Below, in pieces: positions 58,814 through 64,000 of a stretch of 64,000 bases of DNA. The notes under the pieces were generated by a model. That model was not told where the DNA came from. It worked only from the letters and a program-made list of their open reading frames with translations, and made no database searches. Both the position numbers and the translations under genes were made by a program. The DNA is from VRUE01 sp963712595 (lineage in GTDB: Bacteria; Actinomycetota; Thermoleophilia; Solirubrobacterales; 70-9). The first letter of the stretch is position 1; the number at the start of each line of letters is the position of its first letter. The DNA lies in assembly GCA_963712595.1 (NCBI GenBank), contig CAVQIM010000001.1, forward strand, positions 434,001-498,000. Reading direction: 5' to 3'.

Positions 58814-60613
58814 ATGGGAGGCCACGACGCCGAGCTGATCCTGGTTGCCGGCGCCCTGCTCGCCACCGGCATCCTCGGCGCCCTGCTCGCCGATCGCATC
58901 CGAATCCCGGGCCTGCTGCTCTTCCTCGCCCTGGGGATGCTGGCCGGCTCCGAGGGGATCGGCGGGATCGAGTTCGACGACACCGAGCTCGCCCGCACCC
59001 TGGGCACCATCGCGCTGGTCCTGATCCTCTTCGAGGGCGGCCTGACGGCGGGCTGGTCGGAGATCCGCCCGGTGCTCGGCACCGCCGCCTCGCTGGCGAC
59101 GATCGGGACCGGGGTGACCGCCTGTGCGGCGGGACTCGCCGCTCACTGGATCTTCGACATCAGCGTGCTCGAAGGGATGATCGTAGGCGCGGCGATCGCC
59201 GCCACCGACTCGGCGGCGATCTTCGCCGTGCTGCGCCGCTCGACCCTGAAGAAGCGGCTGGCGCGCTCGCTCGAGGGCGAGTCGGGCATGAACGACCCGG
59301 TCGCCCTGCTCCTGGTGATCGGCTTCATCGAATGGATCCAGGAGCCCGGCTTCGGGCTCGGCGACATGGTTGTTCTGCTCGTCCTCAAACTGGCGATCGG
59401 CGCGGTCGTCGGCCTGGCGCTGGGCCGCCTCGCCGTCGGCCTCCTCGACCGGGTGCGGCTGCCGACCGACGGGATCTACCCGGTGGCGACGATCGCGATC
59501 GCGGGGCTCGCCTTCGGCCTGGCGGAGGTCGCCCACGGCTCGGGGTTCCTCGCGGTCTACCTCACCGCCCTCGCCCTCGGCTCGGCCCGGATCCCCGCGC
59601 GCAGGACGATCGTCGCCTTCCACGAGGGCGTCGGCTGGGTCGCCCAGCTCGGGCTCTTCATCCTCCTCGGCCTGCTCGTCTTCCCCAGCTCGCTCGGTGA
59701 CGTCGCCTGGGAAAGCCTCGCCCTCTCGGCGATTCTGATCCTCCTCGCCCGTCCCATCGCCGCCTTCGTCGCGACCGCCTTCTCGCCGCTCGACCTGCGC
59801 GAGCGGGCGATGCTCGGCTGGGCCGGCCTGCGCGGGGCGACGCCGATCTGGCTCGCCACCTTCCCGGTCGTCGCCGGCGTCGCCGGGGGGAACGAGCTCT
59901 TCGCGATCGTCTTCTTCGTCGTCGTCACCTCGACCCTGGTCCAGGGGGCGACCTTCGAGCCCCTGGCGCGCCGGCTCGGACTCACCACCGACGAGCCGGC
60001 GCTGCCGCGGCGCCTGCTCGAGTCGGGGCGCATTCGCCGCATGGGCGGCGACGTGGTCTCCTATCGCCTGCGCCCCGGCGCGGCGGCGGCCGGCCACCTC
60101 GTGCGGGAGCTCGGGCTGCCGCGCGAGGCCCTGGTCAACGTGATCGTGCGCGACGGACACGCGATCCCGCCGCGCGGCTCGACCGAGGTGCGCGAGGGGG
60201 ACGAGCTCCACATCCTCGTCCGCGGTGAGCTGCGCGAGGAGGTCGAGGAATTGACGCACCGCTGGCACGAGGGCCCGGTCGGCGTTCCCGCCACCCCCAA
60301 GCTGCCGCCCCGCGGCGCAACGCAGATCTTCACCGTGCGACCGGCCGGCGACATCGCCGACCCGCACGCACCGACCTCCGTCGACGGCGTCGCCGTGATC
60401 GGGATCCTGCGCAGCCGTCGTGATCGCTCCAGCGCCCTGGTCGCCCTCGCCGACGGTCGCTACGCGGTCACCAGCGACACCGTCGTCGCCCTCGGCGGGC
60501 GCCAAGCGCTGGCGCGCTGGTGCGAGCGGCGTGCGCAAAGAGTGGGCGCCGACGATCCGGCGGAGCGGGCTTGGTGGCAGGAGACCATCGGCGCCCTGAT
60601 CGCCAGGGGCTGA
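58814..60613 (+). CDS. CPA1-type (NhaP2/CvrA-like) proton antiporter with RCK-C domain
   Basis: A 599-residue transporter. About 12 helices include GALLADRIRIPGLLLFLALGMLAGSEG, IVGAAIAATDSAAIFAVLR (with the conserved acidic/polar cation site), ESGMNDPVALLLVIGFIEW (ND motif), GAVVGLALGRLAVGLLDRV, and WAGLRGATPIWLATFPVVAG. A C-terminal TrkA-C-like domain (VSYRLRPGAAAAGHLVRELGLPREALVNVIVRDGHAIPPRG) would regulate it. Probably K+(Na+)/H+ exchange. Starts 7 bases after the flippase stop. Its final codons form an arm of palindromic element 10. Confidence 0.88.
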   Translation: MGGHDAELILVAGALLATGILGALLADRIRIPGLLLFLALGMLAGSEGIGGIEFDDTELARTLGTIALVLILFEGGLTAGWSEIRPVLGTAASLATIGTGVTACAAGLAAHWIFDISVLEGMIVGAAIAATDSAAIFAVLRRSTLKKRLARSLEGESGMNDPVALLLVIGFIEWIQEPGFGLGDMVVLLVLKLAIGAVVGLALGRLAVGLLDRVRLPTDGIYPVATIAIAGLAFGLAEVAHGSGFLAVYLTALALGSARIPARRTIVAFHEGVGWVAQLGLFILLGLLVFPSSLGDVAWESLALSAILILLARPIAAFVATAFSPLDLRERAMLGWAGLRGATPIWLATFPVVAGVAGGNELFAIVFFVVVTSTLVQGATFEPLARRLGLTTDEPALPRRLLESGRIRRMGGDVVSYRLRPGAAAAGHLVRELGLPREALVNVIVRDGHAIPPRGSTEVREGDELHILVRGELREEVEELTHRWHEGPVGVPATPKLPPRGATQIFTVRPAGDIADPHAPTSVDGVAVIGILRSRRDRSSALVALADGRYAVTSDTVVALGGRQALARWCERRAQRVGADDPAERAWWQETIGALIARG

Positions 60614-60716
60614 CCTGAGGCCCGCGACACGGCGCATATCGGCGTCCTCGGTCGCTCACGTGCAGAGCACGCTTCGCTCCCTGCGTCCTTGATCTGCTTG
60701 GTCTCAGCCCCTGGCG
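60601..60716. repeat. palindromic element 10 (subfamily B, inverted)
   Basis: Perfect 13-bp arms CGCCAGGGGCTGA and its complement (60601-60613, 60704-60716). The left arm is the last four codons and the stop of the antiporter gene. The interior 60636-60701 is the inverted copy of 16426-16491 (63 of 66 bases). It ends four bases from the rpe stop of the convergent gene. Confidence 0.75.
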
Positions 60717-60720
60717 GGTT

Positions 60721-61407
60721 TCACACCGCGCCGGCAGCCGTTGCGATCTCGATGTAGGCGGCGGCGGGATCCTTCGCTCCGAATACGGCCGAGCCGGCGA
60801 CGAAGAGCGAGGCGCCGGCCTCGGCTACGGAGCCGGCGGTGGCGGTGTCGATGCCGCCGTCGACCTCGATCTTCGCCCTGCCCACCAGCGGCTTGAGGCG
60901 GGAGACCTTGTCCGGAGAGCCGGGGATGAAGGCCTGGCCGCCCCAGCCCGGGTTGACGGTCATGCAGAGGACGATGTCGGCGAGGTCGCGCAGCTCGGCG
61001 ATCGCCTCAACCGGCGTGCCGGGGTTGATCGCGACGCCGGCCAGGCAGCCGAGCTCGCGGATCGCGGCGAGGGTGCGGTTGGCGTGGGCGCTCGCCTCCT
61101 CGTGGAAGGTGATCGAGTCGGCGCCCGCCTCGGCGAAGGCCTCGATCTGGCGCTCAGGCTGCTCGATCATCAGGTGGACGTCGACTGCCCCGCCGCGGTC
61201 GTGAACCTGGTCGGCGATCGCCGACGCCACCAAAGGCCCGATCGTGATCGGCGGCACGAAATGGCCGTCCATCACGTCGAAGTGGATCACCCGGGCGCCG
61301 GCGTCCATGACCTCTTCGATCTGCGCGCCGAGCCGCCAGAAGTCGGCCGAGAGGATCGACGGGGCCACCTGGGGCGCCTCGATCAAATCTCTCATCCGCT
61401 CGCTCAT
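60721..61407 (-). CDS. rpe: ribulose-phosphate 3-epimerase
   Basis: A 228-residue TIM-barrel epimerase of the pentose phosphate pathway. VAPSILSADFWRLG, VIHFDVMDGHFVPPITIGP (metal/His/Asp site), HLMIEQPERQIEAFAEAGADSITFHEEA, VNPGWGGQAFI, VDGGIDTATAGSVAEAGASLFVAGSAVFG are canonical. The ATG overlaps the zinc-ribbon stop by four bases (ATGA). Confidence 0.94.
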   Translation of the reverse strand: MSERMRDLIEAPQVAPSILSADFWRLGAQIEEVMDAGARVIHFDVMDGHFVPPITIGPLVASAIADQVHDRGGAVDVHLMIEQPERQIEAFAEAGADSITFHEEASAHANRTLAAIRELGCLAGVAINPGTPVEAIAELRDLADIVLCMTVNPGWGGQAFIPGSPDKVSRLKPLVGRAKIEVDGGIDTATAGSVAEAGASLFVAGSAVFGAKDPAAAYIEIATAAGAV

Positions 61408-61658
61408 ACGGGTCGGAGCATGGAATCGCCGCAGATCTGGCAGGTCATGTCCTCGGTCGTGCTCATACGGGCGATCGTCTGGTGCTCGCCGCAGTTGGGG
61501 CACTGCGAGACGAGCTCGAAGCGGCGCAGACAGTACACGCAGCGGAAGCGGCCCGGCAGCTGCGTCGGCCGCAGCCAGGGCTCACCGCAACCAGGGCATC
61601 CCGGCCGGCGGATCGCTTCTACCTGCCCCTCTCCCGCCTCACTCATCCCCGGCATCAT
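61404..61658 (-). CDS. small zinc-ribbon protein
   Basis: An 84-residue protein with four CxxC pairs (CPGCG, CVYC, CPNCG, CQICG), i.e. two zinc ribbons and little else. No family recognised. It overlaps rsmB upstream and rpe downstream, so the three are one coupled unit. Start uncertain: ATG 61658, 61655 or 61646; the last overlaps the rsmB stop by 8 bases. A nucleic-acid-binding or redox role is possible. Confidence 0.65.
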   Translation of the reverse strand: MMPGMSEAGEGQVEAIRRPGCPGCGEPWLRPTQLPGRFRCVYCLRRFELVSQCPNCGEHQTIARMSTTEDMTCQICGDSMLRPV

Positions 61659-62955
61659 CGCGCCTCAGGCGGCAGATGAAGAAACCGGTCGTGCAATCGC
61701 GGTCCGGGCGGATCGTCCAGCGCTCCCCGCCGGAGACCTGGTCCTCGTTCTCGCGGCGGGAGATCGTGCAGGTCGAGTAGACGAGGGTTCCGCCGGGACG
61801 GAGGGCTTCCATGGCCCCGCGCAGGAGCCCAGCCTGGACCTCGGCCAGGCGTTCGACGTCGGCTGGGGACTTGCGCCAGCGGGCGTCGGGGCGGGAGGCC
61901 AAGGCCCCGAGGTCCGAGCAGGGGGCGTCGAGCAGGACCCGGTCGAATCCCTGGCCGAGACGGGCGCCGACCCCGGGCCCCGGGCCGGCCCCGCCGGCGC
62001 TGGCCTCGATCACGGTGACGCTGCGTAGGCCCAGGCGACCGGCCTGATCGGCAACTTCCGCGGCTCGGGCGGCATCGCTCTCCACCGAGATCACCTCGCC
62101 GCGGTCGCCCATGCGGGCGGCGATCTGGCCGGTCTTGATCCCCGGGCCGGCGCAGAGGTCGAGGATGTGCTCGCCGGGTTGGGGGTCGAGGACCTCGACC
62201 GCAGCAGCAGAGCCCCGGCTCTGCGGGGTCAGCTCTCCGGCGGCGATGAGATCGGGAACGATCTCCCCGGTCTGACCCTCGACGACGATCATCTCCGGCG
62301 CCGCCAGGGGCCACTCGCCGCTGGGGAGGCGAGCCTCCAAGCCAGCCTCGGCCAGCTTCGCCACCACCGCCTCGCGGTCGGTGACCAGAGTATTGACGCG
62401 AAACGCTCGCTCCGCCGGCTCGTTGCAGGCGGCGAGCAGGGAGCGCGCCTCCTCGCCGCCGAGCTCCCCCCACCACATCCGCGCCAGCCACTCGGGCGCC
62501 GAGTGCGCCACCGCGGCGGACTCGGGCGTCGAGTCGTCGCTGAGCAAAGAGCCGACGAGCTTCTCGCGGTCCCGGACCGCCCGGCGCAACACAGCGTTGA
62601 CGAAGCCGGAGGCGTGCGCCGCCCCGGCCCCCTTGCTCAGCTCGACCGCCTGGTCGACCGCGGCATGATCGGGAGTCGCGTCGGCGAAGAGCAGCTCGTA
62701 CATACCCAGCCGCAGGGCGGCCAGAACCGCCGGGTCGAGTTTGTGCAGGGGACGGTCGCTGAGGCGCCCAAGCGCGGCATCGATCGTGCCACGGCGCTGG
62801 ACGGCGCCAAAGGCAAGCCGCTGCGCCTGAGCGCGATCGCGGCCGGCCAAGCCGCGCTCGTCGGCCGCCTCGCGGAAGGCCCGCTCGGTGTGAGCGTCTC
62901 GCTCGAAAGTTGCCCTGATCGTCTCGTAGGCGAGAGCGCGCGCCGGCGAGATCAC
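61639..62955 (-). CDS. rsmB: 16S rRNA (cytosine967-C5)-methyltransferase RsmB
   Basis: A 438-residue RsmB/Sun. The N-terminal NusB-like domain (ALGRLSDRPLHKLDPAVLAALRLGMYELLF, PDHAAVDQAVELSK, ASGFVNAVLRRAVRD) is followed by the methyltransferase with LDLCAGPGIKTGQIA, the LDAPCSDLGAL motif holding one active-site Cys, and LVYSTCTISRRENE with the other. GTG 62955 overlaps the fmt stop (GTGA). Confidence 0.93.
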   Translation of the reverse strand: MISPARALAYETIRATFERDAHTERAFREAADERGLAGRDRAQAQRLAFGAVQRRGTIDAALGRLSDRPLHKLDPAVLAALRLGMYELLFADATPDHAAVDQAVELSKGAGAAHASGFVNAVLRRAVRDREKLVGSLLSDDSTPESAAVAHSAPEWLARMWWGELGGEEARSLLAACNEPAERAFRVNTLVTDREAVVAKLAEAGLEARLPSGEWPLAAPEMIVVEGQTGEIVPDLIAAGELTPQSRGSAAAVEVLDPQPGEHILDLCAGPGIKTGQIAARMGDRGEVISVESDAARAAEVADQAGRLGLRSVTVIEASAGGAGPGPGVGARLGQGFDRVLLDAPCSDLGALASRPDARWRKSPADVERLAEVQAGLLRGAMEALRPGGTLVYSTCTISRRENEDQVSGGERWTIRPDRDCTTGFFICRLRRDDAGDE

Positions 62956-63860
62956 GAGAGCTTCGGCAGCGAGTGGCCGCGCAGGTAGGCGTCGGCGGCC
63001 ATCGGCTTGCCCCCGGGTGGCTGCACCACCTCGAGCCGCAGGGCGCCCTGGCCGCAGCCGAGCAGCAGCGCCCCCCACTCGGCCCGCACCTCGCCGGCTT
63101 TGACCCCGATGTCGACCGCCCGCGCTCGCCGCACCCCGAGCCGTTCGCCGCCTCCCGTCTCCAGGTAGGCGCCGACGTGCGGCGTCAGGGCGCGCACGAC
63201 CCGGGCCAGCTCCGCGGCCGGGCGCGAGGGATCGAGGCGGCGCTCGCCGGGTTCGATCTTCTCCGCGTAGGTGGCCTCGCCGTCGTCCTGCTCGGCGAAC
63301 TCCAGCCGCGACTCCGCCAACAGGTCGAACGCCCGCACCAGCAGCTCGCCGCCAAGCGCCGCGAGCCTCGCCGAGAGCGCTTCGAAGTCCTCCTCCGGGC
63401 CGACCTCGACCGCCTCCTGCATGGCGACGGGACCGGAGTCGAGGCCGGCGGTCACCCGCATCACGCAGACGCCGGTGCGGGCGTCGCCGGCCATCAGCGT
63501 GCGCTCGATCGGCGCCGCCCCGCGCCAGCGCGGCAGCAGCGACGGGTGGACGTTGAGCAGGGGCCACTCGGAGAGCAGCGGCTCGCGGATCAGCTGACCG
63601 AACGCACAGACGGCGACGGCCTGCGGCTGCCAGGTGCCAACCCGGGCCAACGTGTCCCCCTCGTTTACGTCCTCGGCCTGCAGCAGCTCGATGCCGAGCT
63701 CCCGAGCCGCCTCGGCAGCAGGGGGCGACTGGGTGCGGCGACCGCGCCCCTTGGGCCGGTCGGGAGGGGTGACCACCAGCAGCGGCCGGTGCGCCGACTC
63801 CGCCAGCCGGCGCAGCACGGTGGCCGCGAACTCCGAGGTGCCGAGGTAGACGGTTCTCAC
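62952..63860 (-). CDS. fmt: methionyl-tRNA formyltransferase
   Basis: A 302-residue Fmt. VRTVYLGTSEFAATVLRRL, VVTPPDRPKGRGRR, AVAVCAFGQLIREPLL, LNVHPSLLPRWRGAAPIERTLMAGD (Asn and His of the active site), AGLDSGPVAMQE (catalytic Asp) and a C-terminal OB domain (RRARAVDIGVKAGEV). It formylates Met-tRNAi. GTG 63860. Palindrome 11 lies just upstream. Confidence 0.94.
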   Translation of the reverse strand: MRTVYLGTSEFAATVLRRLAESAHRPLLVVTPPDRPKGRGRRTQSPPAAEAARELGIELLQAEDVNEGDTLARVGTWQPQAVAVCAFGQLIREPLLSEWPLLNVHPSLLPRWRGAAPIERTLMAGDARTGVCVMRVTAGLDSGPVAMQEAVEVGPEEDFEALSARLAALGGELLVRAFDLLAESRLEFAEQDDGEATYAEKIEPGERRLDPSRPAAELARVVRALTPHVGAYLETGGGERLGVRRARAVDIGVKAGEVRAEWGALLLGCGQGALRLEVVQPPGGKPMAADAYLRGHSLPKLS

Positions 63861-63872
63861 GCGTCGCCTGGC

Positions 63873-63932
63873 GAGCGCATCGATCGACACGGTGACAGCC
63901 GGGTGTTCGAGTCCGTGTCGATTGACGCGCTC
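63873..63932. repeat. palindromic element 11 (long hairpin, no large interior)
   Basis: 20-bp arms (63873-63892, 63913-63932) with one mismatch and one G-U pair, centred on ATCGACACGG/CCGTGTCGAT, and a 20-base loop. The right arm overlaps the stop codon of the upstream gene. It lies between that gene and fmt. Confidence 0.65.
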
Positions 63933-64000
63933 ACGCTGTGTGTTTCGGCTCGCGGTGCTCGCCGGGCTCGGCCTCGGCGGAGTCCTCGTCAAGCGGCGGG
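63931..64000 (-). CDS. C-terminal end of the gene upstream of fmt (possibly peptide deformylase)
   Basis: A minus-strand frame enters from the window edge and reads PPLDEDSAEAEPGEHREPKHTA before TGA. Only 22 residues are visible, all tail-like and acidic. The usual order def-fmt-rsmB makes peptide deformylase (or PriA) plausible, but the sequence itself does not show it. Confidence 0.35.
   Translation of the reverse strand, partial: PPLDEDSAEAEPGEHREPKHTA

Overview
The window is one contiguous stretch of a GC-rich (my estimate about 68%) actinobacterial chromosome. The gene order fmt-rsmB-(zinc ribbon)-rpe, ribD-ribE-ribBA-ribH, recG next to a DAK2-family kinase, rsmD-coaD, a SepIVA-like DivIVA protein, rpmF-plsX-acpP-rnc-smc, ftsY, ffh, rpsP-khpA-trmD-rplS-lepB-rnhB, comM-dprA matches Actinobacteria. 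The protein sequences look most like Thermoleophilia (Solirubrobacterales). That placement is inference from remembered family resemblance; no search was run. Many genes start 6-9 bases after a TANNNT -10 box with no Shine-Dalgarno sequence, so leaderless mRNAs appear common.

Layout. 1-8.2 kb: accessory metabolism (acyl-CoA dehydrogenase start, SF2 helicase, methyltransferase, a TetR-controlled unit with an unusual hydrolase-glycosyltransferase fusion plus cupin, acyl-CoA synthetase). 8.5-13.24 kb: a decayed integrated element bounded by an intact tRNA-Gly(GCC) and a 42-bp copy of its 3' half. It carries remnants of three toxin-antitoxin systems, a RusA-like resolvase and a large uncharacterised protein, but no integrase. 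13.3-23.3 kb: membrane protein, secreted trypsin-like protease, VOC protein, RNase HI, EF-G-like GTPase, WhiG/FliA-type sigma factor, Xer recombinase, L,D-transpeptidase, MTHFS-like protein, hydrolase. 23.4-45.8 kb: housekeeping genes, mostly on the minus strand. This part is interrupted by a low-GC secreted-protein gene at 33.2-34.0 kb and a MerR-type promoter beside a MerR C-terminal fragment. 45.8-64 kb: recG and a FakA-like kinase, an MMPL transporter, rpmB, the riboflavin operon, a glycosyltransferase-flippase-antiporter run, and rpe-rsmB-fmt.

The main unexplained signal is a set of eleven long palindromic elements (60-170 bp) in gene junctions. Each has paired arms of about 10-30 bp that differ completely from copy to copy but stay complementary within a copy. 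The interiors (or, in one case, the outer ends) are conserved between copies, so they fall into at least four subfamilies. Most sit just after stop codons, where they could act as bidirectional terminators. One is embedded in frame inside recG, and another occupies the place where rimM is usually found.

Other oddities: an SMC protein with intact ATPase heads but no recognisable hinge, an RNase III with two substituted catalytic carboxylates, a ribosomal protein L19 with a long acidic tail, and a signal peptidase gene that has no ATG/GTG/TTG start before its catalytic serine.
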